Shown here piece after piece: positions 1 through 9,332 of a stretch of 19,184 bases of DNA (the stretch's first letter is position 1; every line of letters starts with the position of its first letter). Both the position numbers and the translations under genes were made by a program. This DNA is from UBA3700 sp002372775. Lineage in GTDB: Bacteria > Bacillota > Clostridia > Christensenellales > UBA3700. The notes beneath the pieces were generated by a model. That model was not told the origin of the DNA. It ran no database searches and worked only from the letters and a program-made list of their open reading frames with translations. The stretch is taken from assembly GCA_946615965.1 (NCBI GenBank), contig CAMOIC010000027.1, positions 1-19,184 on the forward strand, in the 5' to 3' direction.

Positions 1-17
1 TTATATTATTAATAATA

Positions 18-23
18 TATAAT
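18..23 (+). promoter_or_regulatory. Possible -10 element upstream of the ABC transporter operon
   Basis: A perfect TATAAT lies about 35 bases upstream of the first start codon. The matching -35 would fall at or before base 1, so it cannot be checked. The surrounding sequence is almost pure A/T, so such hexamers arise easily by chance. A good ribosome-binding site (AAAGGAG, 42-48) follows. Confidence 0.3.
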
Positions 24-57
24 AAATAATGGTTACGTTATAAAGGAGAACTTTTTT

Positions 58-834
58 ATGTCATTATTAACTATAAATAATTTGTCAAAAAAGTATAGGG
101 GTGCTGAGGTTTATTCTGTAGAGGATTTATCTTTAGAAGTAAAAGAAGGGGAAGTTTTTGGTTTTCTAGGACCTAATGGTGCTGGTAAATCAACAACAAT
201 TAAATGTGTTACAGGTATCTTGCCATATGAGCAAGGTTCTATAAATGTTTGTGGTTATGATTTAAAAACTAATCCATTAAAGGCTAAACAAAATATGGGA
301 TTCGTTTCAGATGACCATATGATGTATGATCAATTAACTGCAAGAGAGTATATCAACTTTGTAGCTGATATCTACAATGTTGGTGTTAATGACAGAAAGA
401 AAAGAACAGAAGATTTATTAGAGCAATTCGAATTAACATCTGTATTTGATAATCAAATTTCTTCATACTCTCATGGTATGAAACAAAAGATTTGTGTTAT
501 TGGTGTTCTTGTTCATAATCCAAAATTGTGGATTCTTGATGAACCATTAACAGGTCTTGATCCTAAGAGTGCTTTCCAATTAAAAGAAATAATGAAGAAC
601 CACTGTAAAGAGGGTAATTCAGTATTCTTCTCATCACACATGCTTGATGTTGTAGAAAAAGTATGTGATAGAGTAGCTATTATCAATAAGGGTAAATTGA
701 TTATGAGCGGTGATATGGATGAAATTAAGGGTAAGTCTTTGGAAAACATTTTCTTAAATGTTACAGGCGCAGTTCAAATAGAAGATAAGATGGATGCAAA
801 TGAAGGGGAAATATTCTCAGATGAAAACAAATAA
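58..834 (+). CDS. ABC transporter ATP-binding protein
   Basis: This 258-residue protein is the cytoplasmic ATPase of an ABC transporter, almost certainly powering the membrane protein encoded next. All core motifs are visible. Walker A (GPNGAGKST) is at residues 38-46, a signature of the form YSHGMKQ at about 137-143, Walker B ending in LDEP at about 157-163, a D-loop GLDP, and the H-loop histidine at 194. The usual Q-loop glutamine is not obvious: the region around residues 81-90 reads GFVSDDHMMY. Length and spacing match the ABC-2/DrrA-like exporter ATPases. The ATG follows AAAGGAG with a 9-base spacer. The 3' end overlaps the permease start by 14 bases, implying translational coupling. The substrate cannot be read from the sequence. 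Confidence 0.93.
   Translation: MSLLTINNLSKKYRGAEVYSVEDLSLEVKEGEVFGFLGPNGAGKSTTIKCVTGILPYEQGSINVCGYDLKTNPLKAKQNMGFVSDDHMMYDQLTAREYINFVADIYNVGVNDRKKRTEDLLEQFELTSVFDNQISSYSHGMKQKICVIGVLVHNPKLWILDEPLTGLDPKSAFQLKEIMKNHCKEGNSVFFSSHMLDVVEKVCDRVAIINKGKLIMSGDMDEIKGKSLENIFLNVTGAVQIEDKMDANEGEIFSDENK
803..810 (+). promoter_or_regulatory. Ribosome-binding site deciding the permease start
   Basis: AAGGGGAA lies 10 bases before the ATG at 821. Two upstream in-frame ATGs (794 and 800) lack any Shine-Dalgarno sequence and would place this motif inside the coding sequence, so 821 is preferred. Confidence 0.6.
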
Positions 835-2587
835 TAGATTATTAACTTTATTAAAGTTCAATTTAAAGTATTTCCTTTTCCCAAAGTTTAATACTAAAAA
901 GGATAAGAGAAGATACATTGGTGGAATGGTTGCTGTTGCATTGGCATTAGGTTTCCCAGTTGTCATGCTTTTAGCTAGTATGTATCTTATGGCTTCTTAT
1001 GCAACAATAGAGCAAGTAAGAACATTATTAGGACTAATATTTGTAACTTCTCAATTAGCTACATTTTTCTTTGGATTAATTACATATTTACAAGTTATGT
1101 ATTACTCTAAAGACCATGCGCTATTGTCAACATTCCCAGTAACATCAACAGATATTTATTTATCTAAGTTAATTACTGCTGTTGTAATGGAATTATTCAT
1201 TACAGTACTTGTTGTAATACCAACTACAATTGTTACAGCTATAGCATTAACTAATGCTGGACATTCGTTGTCAATTCTATATTATGTAATGATGCTTGTT
1301 GGTTCTATTACTTTACCAACTGTAACAATGGTTATAGTTTCATTGATATCTGTAGTTGCCGTTAGAGTATTATCTTTCTTCCAAAAAAGACCAACTCTTG
1401 GAGCAACAGTTGCGGTGCTTTTAATCGCAGTCATTGTTGGTGCTATTTACATTGGAATTTACTCTAATATCGGTGCAAGCAATATGGCAAGTATTGATGA
1501 TTCTCAATCAGGTATAGTAAATGATTCGGGATTAGTAGTTGACTCTGGAGTAGCACAGGATACAGAAGTAGATGTACAACAAGAAATTATGGCTAATGGC
1601 CTAATATCATTAGAAAAGATTGAAGATTTATCACTTGTTACAAAGATATTCTATAACACATATTGTTTGGCTAATATAATGCTAGGTATAGATGTAGTTA
1701 AGTCATTACTAATCTATATAGCAATCTTTATAGTAGCTTTAGGACTTGGAATATTTGCTGCACAATTATCTAATAAGAAGATAAAAGCTTTCATGGTAGA
1801 GGATACAGCAATTACTAGAAAAGCTAATAAAGAAGTTGCTCAAACTTCTGTAACAAAAGCACTATTTAGAAGGGAGATATTCTGTTTATCTAGAGATACT
1901 GGCAAAATGGTCAATATATTAATGTCTGTTGTGTTTGGTCCATTGTTCTCATTCCTTATGATTTTTATTATGAATGTACAAATACCTGCAGGAGAAATAG
2001 ATTCAACAGTTATTGGTATGAATTTTGGTATGGCATTTATGATGGCAATATATATGGCCGGTGGTACTAATGTAGGAGCATCTGTTGGTATTTCATTGGA
2101 AGCTAAAAAACTAGCAATTATAAAGACTCTTCCAATTTCTTATACGGAATTCTTTAAAGTAAAACTTGAAGTTTTAGATGTTCTAGCTGTAATTAGTGCA
2201 GTTTTATCTGCTGCAGTAACATCAATATATGCGAAAGGTAATATAGTTGATTTTATTGGTTTTAGTGTGGCTGCAATAATCTTTATAGGATCATCAAATG
2301 CGTTTGGCTTATTAAGAGATTTAAAGAATCCTAAGCTTAATTGGTCAAATATTAAAGAGATTACAAAAAATAATATGTCAACATTGATACCAATGTTAAT
2401 ATTAATGCCAGCAGGATTAATTGCAATCGCAATTGGTGTTGTTTGTCATATGTTTATTGAGAATTCTTATGTATGTTCTTTAGCATTATGGGGTTCAATG
2501 ATAGCAATTTCTGTACTTTATTATTTTATTTTAAGATTTAAAGTGTTAAATAAAGTAGAACCATTATTGGAGGCAGTAGAGGTTTAA
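821..2587 (+). CDS. ABC transporter membrane subunit (ABC-2-like exporter permease)
   Basis: This 588-residue polytopic membrane protein is the expected partner of the ATPase just upstream. Hydrophobic segments are visible at about residues 34-57, 65-92, 117-142, 152-185, 194-214 and 294-315, and a second group fills the C-terminal half, giving roughly 12 helices in two halves. Between the halves lies a hydrophilic loop rich in Ser, Asp and Gly (about 215-260), probably outside the cell. The Lys/Arg-rich N-terminus (residues 2-31) suggests a cytoplasmic start. The protein looks like a fused two-copy ABC-2 permease. I do not recognise a specific subfamily or substrate. The stop codon overlaps the ruvX start by one base (TAATG), so both genes should be on one transcript. 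Confidence 0.8.
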   Translation: MKTNNRLLTLLKFNLKYFLFPKFNTKKDKRRYIGGMVAVALALGFPVVMLLASMYLMASYATIEQVRTLLGLIFVTSQLATFFFGLITYLQVMYYSKDHALLSTFPVTSTDIYLSKLITAVVMELFITVLVVIPTTIVTAIALTNAGHSLSILYYVMMLVGSITLPTVTMVIVSLISVVAVRVLSFFQKRPTLGATVAVLLIAVIVGAIYIGIYSNIGASNMASIDDSQSGIVNDSGLVVDSGVAQDTEVDVQQEIMANGLISLEKIEDLSLVTKIFYNTYCLANIMLGIDVVKSLLIYIAIFIVALGLGIFAAQLSNKKIKAFMVEDTAITRKANKEVAQTSVTKALFRREIFCLSRDTGKMVNILMSVVFGPLFSFLMIFIMNVQIPAGEIDSTVIGMNFGMAFMMAIYMAGGTNVGASVGISLEAKKLAIIKTLPISYTEFFKVKLEVLDVLAVISAVLSAAVTSIYAKGNIVDFIGFSVAAIIFIGSSNAFGLLRDLKNPKLNWSNIKEITKNNMSTLIPMLILMPAGLIAIAIGVVCHMFIENSYVCSLALWGSMIAISVLYYFILRFKVLNKVEPLLEAVEV

Positions 2588-3018
2588 TGAAACATTTAAG
2601 CATAGATCTTGGTGATGTAAGAATCGGTTTAGCTATGAGTGATTCAATGGGAATCATAGCTAATGGACTTGAAACATATCAAAGAAAGTTTATATATAAA
2701 GACGTTGAATACATTGTTAAAATAGCAATGGATAATAACGTAAAATGTGTTGTTATGGGACTTCCTATGAATATGGATGGCACATCAGGAGAAAGAGTAG
2801 AAAAAGCAAAAGAATTTGCTAAATTAATTGAAGACAAATTCAAGGAATTAAACTACGATTGCAAAATTGACTTCCAAGACGAGAGATTAACAACAGTTAC
2901 ATCTGAAAGAGTGTTAATTGATGCTGGTGTTAGAAGAGAGAATAGAAAGAAAGTTATAGATAAGATGGCAGCAACTATTATTCTTCAAACTTATTTGGAC
3001 TGCCATAGCAGGTTTTAA
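2587..3018 (+). CDS. ruvX: RuvX/YqgF family Holliday-junction resolvase-like nuclease
   Basis: This 143-residue protein belongs to the YqgF/RuvX family, an RNase H-fold nuclease implicated in 16S rRNA 5'-end maturation and Holliday-junction processing. It shows the family signature DLGDVRIG at residues 7-14 (acidic residue D7), GLPMNMDG at 58-65, FQDERLTT at about 96-103, and an IDKMAA/ILQTYLD block at about 124-138 containing the last acidic residue, D125. Length is typical. It starts in a TAATG overlap with the permease and ends in another TAATG overlap with the lipoprotein gene. In many Bacillota this gene lies beside the DUF1292 gene yrzB. Here the DUF1292 gene is 8.8 kb away, with the TerY-P-like cassette in between. 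Confidence 0.92.
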   Translation: MKHLSIDLGDVRIGLAMSDSMGIIANGLETYQRKFIYKDVEYIVKIAMDNNVKCVVMGLPMNMDGTSGERVEKAKEFAKLIEDKFKELNYDCKIDFQDERLTTVTSERVLIDAGVRRENRKKVIDKMAATIILQTYLDCHSRF

Positions 3019-6008
3019 TGAAAAAAGGTATTAAAATAGTCTTTATTCTTATGGCTTTAATGATTGCATGCACACTTTTTGCATGTAATCATAGTCTTTA
3101 TTCAATAAATGATTCTTCATTGGGATTATCTTTAACTTCAGACGAAACAGTAGAACATACAATTTATATATATGAAAGAGAAAATGATAGTACTACTTTG
3201 TATGATTCATATACATATGAATATGATCCTGATGATACTAACATAACAGTTTATGGTGTTATGTTGCATCTAGGATATTCTGTTGAAGGTTATAGTTATC
3301 ATTATTATAAATATGATGAATCTGTTGATACAAAGTTGGGGGATTTAATAGATACTTTAAATGTCCCATTTGTAGAAGATGTATCAATTGTTAGAGTTAA
3401 AGGAGATAAGCATTCATACAAAATTGAATATCACGATGAAAATGATAATAAATTAAGTGAAACTGAATCCTTTGATGTAGAATCTATTCCTGTCTTAAGA
3501 TCTAATTATGCGATTGAAGATAGCGAATCTTATTTTAGAATTAATTCAGAAAAACCATGGTCTATTTTTGATTATACTCAAATGGAATTTGTTCCTATCT
3601 CAAGCTTAGATAAGAAGCATCTTGGTGATGATGAAGTTATTATTTTAAAAGCAAATGCGGAAAAATATAAATTTACAATTACTTATTATGATGAAAACAA
3701 TGGTTTGCTTGATACAAAGATTTATTCTTTAGAAGATGGTACTGTTCCATTAGATTTAGTATATAATCCTGTGCAAGCTAATTATAGATTTGTTAGCTGG
3801 ACATATAATGGAGAGGAAGTATCTTCAATTGATTCTTCATTAGGAAGAGATTATTATATAAAAGCTAAAGTAAAGCAATATTTATTTAAAATACAATATT
3901 ATTCACGTACTGGATCACTTCTTAATGATTTAACAAGGGATATTAACATTGATAATGTCGTAGATAGTGTTAGTGTTAACAATGCTGATGTTCTAGCATA
4001 TGTTGATGGCGAATTAACACAACTTGCAGAGAATACTTCTTTAGATAAAGATTATTATGCTGCACATTGGACAACTAAAGTTGGAGATTTTTCAACACGT
4101 GTTACTTCAATTAGTAAAGAAGATATAAAGGCTGACATTGATTTATATTTACTTATAGAAAAAGATTTATTTGATATTAGATTCTATGATAGAAAAGGTG
4201 AATTAATTGAATCATTAAATACTACTTATCGTAAATCTACTGATTCTATAAGAGATTTTAGTGTTTCAGAAAAGTGTACAGAAGAAGGATATGTGTTTGC
4301 AGGATGGCTAAACGAGGAAGGTGAAGCTGTTACTAAAATAGATCCATTATTTTCTCGTGATTTATCTTTCCATGCAAATATGAATAGAATCTATCTATAT
4401 AAAATTGTAAACAAAGCTAATACTAGCGATATCATTTATGGAAATGGCACTATAGAAACAATTCTAGATGCGATGAATGCTCACTTTAGTACAGACATAA
4501 CTGGTTATGAAAAGAGATTGTATTATGGCGAGAATCCTGTAATAGTTGATGGAAATATAGATAAATCGTTAATCAATGCGACTATTGCAACTACTCAAAT
4601 TTCAGAAGAAATAGAATTTGAATTCACATATAGAGAAAGATTATATACTGTCACTTATTATTTAAATGGCGGCGAATGGGGTGATAATCATGGTTTACCT
4701 GGGTACACAATTAATACAAGTACTTATGCTATTCCTAAACCAACAAGATATGGTTATAATTTCTTAGGTTGGACTTATGAAGGACAGGAATCACCTCAAT
4801 TAAATGTTTCTATAGTAACTGGTTCAACTGGAGAAAAAGAGTATTATGCTAATTGGCAAGGTGTAGAAGTAACTGTATCAAATAATGTAAATACTCAAAC
4901 AATTAAAGTTAGATTTGGTGAAAAATATGAGAATCTTTTTGATGATCCTCAAATTCCTGGATACCATTTTAAAGGTTGGAAATTAGAGAATGCTACTGAT
5001 GGTGATTATATTACTAAAGAAACCGTATGTAATATTGCTGAAAATCATAAATTATTACCAGATATTTCAGCAATAGAATATACTCTAACTTATTACTACT
5101 ATGATGAAAAACAAAACGAAGAAGAAAAAGTACAATACAATACTGATTTTACATTAAAAGGCAGTATAGAAAGAGAAGGTTATACATTTGATGGTTGGAT
5201 GTATAATGGCGAATTATTATCAACTGAAAAAACTCAATGGCAATATACTCAAGATATAACAGTAGTTGCTAAATGGACACCAAATGTATATAAAGTAACA
5301 ATTAAAGGCGGCAAAGATGATATAGTTATTGACGCTACATATGATGCTAAATTAAATCTTGCTGAAGCATTGCCTGAAGATGGAGAGGTTGTTTTTGGCT
5401 TCTATACTGAAGAGAACGGCGAAGGAGATGTAAAAGCTGCAAGAAATGGAATCATCGAAAAATATACAATTGCAGGTGATTCTATATATTATGCTTTTTA
5501 TGCTATATATGGAAACACTTTTTTAGATTCAATAAATATTAATGGTAAAGCATTAAAGGACGCTGGCTATTCTTTAGCAATAGATGGAGAAGTATTTGTT
5601 ACCAAAAAGGATTACAAAAAAATAGGATATCATTCTGTAAGTATTGTTAATGCAGATAATATCGAAATTGTTTCTAAAAAGATTTTTATTAAAGAAGATT
5701 TGAAAATAGATAATGGTAAACATTACTATGAACCACCAGTTTTAAATCATGCTGATGCAGATGTATATATTGATGGAAAATTAATTGAGGATTTCTATTC
5801 ATACAAGATTACTACAAATGGCCAACATACAATTAAAGTTGTAGGTACAGGAGGCTACGAAGTTGAATATGTGGTTTACTTTGATAATCCACATTATACT
5901 TTGTTCTGGTATGTTTTAGGTGGAGCAGCATTCTTGTTATGCTGTGCAATTATATTTGTGTTAATAGGTAGAAAAAACGTAATTTATTATGACTACGATA
6001 GAAAATAG
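3018..6008 (+). CDS. Large repeat-bearing surface lipoprotein with C-terminal membrane helix
   Basis: This 996-residue protein carries a lipoprotein signal peptide: a positive N-terminus, a hydrophobic core, and lipobox LFAC with the lipidated Cys at 23. From about residue 130 to 830 it consists of roughly seven or eight diverged beta-repeat units. Each has an opening strand such as YTVTYYLNGG or YTLTYYYYDE and a later GYxFxGW core followed by an AxW strand, typical of InlB B-repeat/Flg_new domains. Two Ig-like segments follow. A second hydrophobic stretch at about 961-984 ends with a short basic, Tyr-rich tail, so the protein appears anchored at both ends. It overlaps ruvX by 1 base and the next membrane-protein gene by 20 bases. 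The neighbours suggest it is the outward-facing part of the downstream kinase/phosphatase system; that role is inference. Confidence 0.82.
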   Translation: MKKGIKIVFILMALMIACTLFACNHSLYSINDSSLGLSLTSDETVEHTIYIYERENDSTTLYDSYTYEYDPDDTNITVYGVMLHLGYSVEGYSYHYYKYDESVDTKLGDLIDTLNVPFVEDVSIVRVKGDKHSYKIEYHDENDNKLSETESFDVESIPVLRSNYAIEDSESYFRINSEKPWSIFDYTQMEFVPISSLDKKHLGDDEVIILKANAEKYKFTITYYDENNGLLDTKIYSLEDGTVPLDLVYNPVQANYRFVSWTYNGEEVSSIDSSLGRDYYIKAKVKQYLFKIQYYSRTGSLLNDLTRDINIDNVVDSVSVNNADVLAYVDGELTQLAENTSLDKDYYAAHWTTKVGDFSTRVTSISKEDIKADIDLYLLIEKDLFDIRFYDRKGELIESLNTTYRKSTDSIRDFSVSEKCTEEGYVFAGWLNEEGEAVTKIDPLFSRDLSFHANMNRIYLYKIVNKANTSDIIYGNGTIETILDAMNAHFSTDITGYEKRLYYGENPVIVDGNIDKSLINATIATTQISEEIEFEFTYRERLYTVTYYLNGGEWGDNHGLPGYTINTSTYAIPKPTRYGYNFLGWTYEGQESPQLNVSIVTGSTGEKEYYANWQGVEVTVSNNVNTQTIKVRFGEKYENLFDDPQIPGYHFKGWKLENATDGDYITKETVCNIAENHKLLPDISAIEYTLTYYYYDEKQNEEEKVQYNTDFTLKGSIEREGYTFDGWMYNGELLSTEKTQWQYTQDITVVAKWTPNVYKVTIKGGKDDIVIDATYDAKLNLAEALPEDGEVVFGFYTEENGEGDVKAARNGIIEKYTIAGDSIYYAFYAIYGNTFLDSININGKALKDAGYSLAIDGEVFVTKKDYKKIGYHSVSIVNADNIEIVSKKIFIKEDLKIDNGKHYYEPPVLNHADADVYIDGKLIEDFYSYKITTNGQHTIKVVGTGGYEVEYVVYFDNPHYTLFWYVLGGAAFLLCCAIIFVLIGRKNVIYYDYDRK

Positions 6009-7761
6009 TGCATTTATATTCATGTTGATTTATCTTGTAGCTACCATGATAATTTCAGGGTATTTAGCTGGCTATGAGATTTTCTTTAGATTAAGAAGTC
6101 ATATTGATTATAAAAACTATAGATTCTACGAAAGATTTTATTTGCAAAAACCTGACGTTTTTAGATTGTCGTTAATAGGTTCAGTATATGTACTTGGAAT
6201 GATTGTCTTTGGTGTATATATTGCCGATATGGTTATTAATATATACCTTACTGCATTAATTCCAATATTTGCTACAATGGCAATATTTATCTATCTTGAA
6301 TTAACAAGAAGCCAATATAATAATCCATTTATTACTAATTTTGATGGATATTTCCAAGATATTTCAAAAACTGAAAAGACGCAAACTAGGTTATTAAAGA
6401 ATATTAAAGAAATTCAAGGCGAGTTTAATATTGCGGAAAGAGGATTGTATGCTGATTTTAAGAAATTAACAGATATCATTCCTGATGATAGAAAAGATAA
6501 AGAATTCCAAAGATTTAAGATGGAATGCGATAAAGAGTTTTCTCAGGCTATAGAAGAGCTTGAAAACTATAATTCTTCTATTATTGCTCAATTTAATGAA
6601 TCTTTATCTGAGTATTTAAATCAAGGTATTATGGCAGATTACCAAATCCCTGATTTTACACCAATTGATGTAAATACTTTTTCTACATATAAAAATGAAT
6701 TACAAGATATGTATGTAGAATACATAGACACATTCTTTACAACACAATTATCTAATGGAAATGTTAAAAAGGCAGCAGATTTTATTCTTACATTTGAGAT
6801 TGCTCAAAAATATGGATTAACACTAAATCCAAATCAAGTATTCTCCGTATTGTTGTCTTTGCAACAAAATTGTGATGAAAAAATAACAGTTGCCAACTAC
6901 ATGATGGTAAATAATTTAATTCCAGAAACTATTATTCTTGGTGGTGTGCTAGAAAGAGACTGGGATTGGGCGTTTGATGTAAAACGTATTTATTCATTGC
7001 CTAGAAAAGATTTAATTCATGGATTTCAATTAGTTGTAGAGAAGAATGCTAAAAAGTGCTGCAAAAAAATGCTTAATTATAACTATCAAGATCAGATTCT
7101 AGTTATAGATAAAGTATTAGCACTTGTTCATGATGATACTAATGCATGTGTTAGACTATTAAAATTTAATAGATTAATAAAGAATAGTACTCAAGAATTT
7201 TCAGATCCAACAACAATGTATGAAAATATGGCTATAGCTTTAAGGTACTATTTAAAAAATAGCGATAATTATGATACTAAAACAGAGATTAATACAATTT
7301 GTGCTTCTGAAGAGTTTTATCAAAACAAGGATAGGATTAGTTCGTTATATAATGAAGCATCAAAGAAATTGAAAGAAGTATATCAACCAATGTCTGATGT
7401 ATTGCTATGTTATTTTGATGGAGAGTTATCACAAAGTAAATTGCTTGATGCAAATTTAATTATGAATTTCTATCTAGATAATATGTTAACGCTAAATGAC
7501 GAAGCGCTTAATGTTTTAAATCTACTATTAAGTGCAATAGTTTTAATATACGATCCAGATAAAAAGCATATACAATCAGCAGTAAATTCTATCATGTATA
7601 GCCCATTTATTAATGATATTCCAATTAACTTTGATCAAATTCAAGAAACTGGAAAGAAAATTATTAGAAAGTTGTGCAAGAACTATCTTGTAATATTAAT
7701 TAATATTGTAAACAGAACAGAAAAGGAAAGATTATCATTAGATATTCTTTTAAAGGTGTAA
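5989..7761 (+). CDS. Unrecognised membrane protein: three N-terminal helices, large cytoplasmic domain
   Basis: I do not recognise this 590-residue protein. It has membrane helices at about residues 8-30, 59-82 and 84-104. The 480 residues that follow are hydrophilic and mostly helical in character, rich in Lys, Asp, Glu and Asn with regular Leu/Ile spacing. There is no nucleotide-binding loop, metal-site motif or catalytic signature I can see. Residues about 120-220 look prone to coiled coil. The ATG lies 20 bases inside the 3' end of the lipoprotein gene, and the next gene starts 4 bases after its stop, so it should be made together with both. Its place between a surface protein and a vWA/PP2C/kinase set suggests a membrane adaptor or docking platform. 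That is inference from position only. Confidence 0.75.
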   Translation: MTTIENSAFIFMLIYLVATMIISGYLAGYEIFFRLRSHIDYKNYRFYERFYLQKPDVFRLSLIGSVYVLGMIVFGVYIADMVINIYLTALIPIFATMAIFIYLELTRSQYNNPFITNFDGYFQDISKTEKTQTRLLKNIKEIQGEFNIAERGLYADFKKLTDIIPDDRKDKEFQRFKMECDKEFSQAIEELENYNSSIIAQFNESLSEYLNQGIMADYQIPDFTPIDVNTFSTYKNELQDMYVEYIDTFFTTQLSNGNVKKAADFILTFEIAQKYGLTLNPNQVFSVLLSLQQNCDEKITVANYMMVNNLIPETIILGGVLERDWDWAFDVKRIYSLPRKDLIHGFQLVVEKNAKKCCKKMLNYNYQDQILVIDKVLALVHDDTNACVRLLKFNRLIKNSTQEFSDPTTMYENMAIALRYYLKNSDNYDTKTEINTICASEEFYQNKDRISSLYNEASKKLKEVYQPMSDVLLCYFDGELSQSKLLDANLIMNFYLDNMLTLNDEALNVLNLLLSAIVLIYDPDKKHIQSAVNSIMYSPFINDIPINFDQIQETGKKIIRKLCKNYLVILINIVNRTEKERLSLDILLKV

Positions 7762-7765
7762 GCAA

Positions 7766-8389
7766 ATGGATCCAAGATTGTTAGTTTCAATAGTTGTAGA
7801 TAATTCAGCTGCTACTCAAGGTGAGAGATTTGAAGCCATTAAAGCTTCTTTGAATGATTTTTGTAAACTTGTTAAGTCTTCGAGCGCAAAGAATATTGAA
7901 ATTGAAATTATAGCCTTTGATGAATTTACACCAAAAATATTAAAAAGTTTCTCTGATGAGAACTATTCTCAAGATTCGCTTCAAGCATTTAAAATGCCAT
8001 TCCTTGGGAAAGCATTAGATATTGCAATCAAGAATATTCAAGATAGGGTCAATTATTTTAAAGATCATGAGGTTGAAACATATAAACCATGGCTATTCTT
8101 ATTAACTGATGTTTATTCTTTTGATGATGTAGACCAAGTAATACCTCAACTAAGAAGAGTATTAGAAAAAAAAGAGATATTATATATGCCATTTATTTTA
8201 TCTCAAAAGAATATTCCTCAAAACATAGAGGAATTAGCAAGAACTAAGAAGTTTATGAGAATAAAAGACCACTCATATGATACTTTCTTTGATTGGTTCT
8301 TTAAAATGGCAGAAAAAAGAGCACAAACAGATATTGATACACCAGTTAGGTTTGATAGATCAGGTTTTGAAGGTTGGGCAGTACTATGA
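7766..8389 (+). CDS. Divergent vWA-domain protein with degenerate metal site
   Basis: This 207-residue protein has the TerY-like von Willebrand A fold: an opening beta-strand ending in VVDNSAAT (residues 10-17), a middle strand IEIIAFD, and a later strand LFLLTDV (residues 110-116). The metal-ion-dependent adhesion site is only partly kept. The DxSxS motif reads D12-N-S14-A-A16, so the second serine is missing. The usual TPxG reads M77-P-F-L-G81, and TDG reads TDV. It therefore probably does not bind metal in the standard way and may act as a structural or regulatory partner of the intact vWA protein encoded by the last gene of the operon. AAAGGTG lies 7 bases before the ATG. It shares an ATGA overlap with the phosphatase gene. 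Confidence 0.78.
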   Translation: MDPRLLVSIVVDNSAATQGERFEAIKASLNDFCKLVKSSSAKNIEIEIIAFDEFTPKILKSFSDENYSQDSLQAFKMPFLGKALDIAIKNIQDRVNYFKDHEVETYKPWLFLLTDVYSFDDVDQVIPQLRRVLEKKEILYMPFILSQKNIPQNIEELARTKKFMRIKDHSYDTFFDWFFKMAEKRAQTDIDTPVRFDRSGFEGWAVL

Positions 8390-9330
8390 TATTTAGTAAA
8401 TGGAAACATGCATCTAGTGTTGTAAGAGGTAATGATCATATCGAAAACGATATGCCATGCCAAGATAACGTTGCCTATAAAATAGGTAATGGTGTTGAAA
8501 TTATAGCACTTTCCGATGGTGCAGGTTCTAAGCCAAAATCTCAAATAGGGTCAGAAACCGCAACAAAAGCTGTTTGTGATTATTTAGTTGAAGATTTCGA
8601 TGATCTATATGTTTTGTCTGAAACTTATGGCAAAACTGAAGCTGAAGTTGAAGAACAAAAAAGAATATTAAAAGAATCAATATTTAATAGAGTTAAAAAA
8701 GCTATGCTTGAAAAACTCGACGGAGACATGGAATTCGAGGATTTAGCTTGCACTTTATTATTCTTTGCAAGAAAAGATGATAAATATATTATTGGTCATA
8801 TTGGTGATGGCGTAATAGGAGGTTTATTTAATTCAGGTAAAAATAAGGTTCTTAGAGTATTATCAATACCAGAGAATGGTGCGCAGATTAATATTACCTT
8901 CTTCTTAACGGATTCTGATGCTATAGATCACTTAAGAATTGTGTGCGGAAGATACGTTAATTTATGTGGTGTTATATTAATGTCTGATGGACCAGAAGAA
9001 GTACTTTATCATCCTGTAAATGGATTGCATGAAAACTGCTTAAAGTTATTTGAGAGTTTTAATTCTCAAACATGCGAGAAATACAATGCTATCTTAGAGA
9101 AATTCTTATCTACTAAGATTGCTCAATATAGTTACGATGATTTAAGTATAAACATGTTGTATTTAGCTTCTGTTGATTCAAAAGTAGAGAAAAAAGAAGT
9201 TGTAGACGATATGTTTAAGGACATTAAAAACATTAATCAAGTAATTGAAAAGAGTAGTTATGGAATATTCTTAGATAATTCTTACAAATATAAAGACGTA
9301 GACGATTTGTCTAAAATAAGGGGAATGTAG
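8386..9330 (+). CDS. PP2C-family serine/threonine protein phosphatase
   Basis: This 314-residue protein is a metal-dependent PP2C-type phosphatase, expected to remove phosphate from Ser/Thr in targets of the adjacent kinase. The aspartates of the family are visible in order: CQDN (D27), SDGAG (D44), HIGDG (D141), MSDG (D201) and YDDLS (D251/D252). They correspond to the metal-binding and structural positions of compact bacterial PP2C enzymes. The last 50 residues are Lys- and Asp-rich and lie outside the core fold. I chose the ATG at 8386, which overlaps the preceding stop as ATGA with GAAGG upstream. A TTG four codons earlier (8374) is also possible. It sits between a vWA gene and a kinase gene, the order of known TerY-P triads. 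Confidence 0.87.
   Translation: MIFSKWKHASSVVRGNDHIENDMPCQDNVAYKIGNGVEIIALSDGAGSKPKSQIGSETATKAVCDYLVEDFDDLYVLSETYGKTEAEVEEQKRILKESIFNRVKKAMLEKLDGDMEFEDLACTLLFFARKDDKYIIGHIGDGVIGGLFNSGKNKVLRVLSIPENGAQINITFFLTDSDAIDHLRIVCGRYVNLCGVILMSDGPEEVLYHPVNGLHENCLKLFESFNSQTCEKYNAILEKFLSTKIAQYSYDDLSINMLYLASVDSKVEKKEVVDDMFKDIKNINQVIEKSSYGIFLDNSYKYKDVDDLSKIRGM
9318..9323 (+). promoter_or_regulatory. Ribosome-binding site supporting a TTG start for the kinase gene
   Basis: AAGGGG lies 9 bases before the TTG at 9333. No ATG is in a comparable position, so the kinase most likely starts at TTG, only two bases after the phosphatase stop. Confidence 0.6.
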
Positions 9331-9332
9331 CT

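Noticed and set aside
3018..6008. Possible recent tandem DNA repeats in the large lipoprotein gene
   Set aside because: Repetition is visible only at the protein level. The units are strongly diverged in nucleotide sequence, so no DNA repeat is annotated.
8218..8544. Open frame of 108 codons on the minus strand
   Set aside because: It is antisense to the vWA and phosphatase genes, both of which have clear family motifs, and the translated product shows no recognisable motif. It is a chance frame in A/T-rich DNA.
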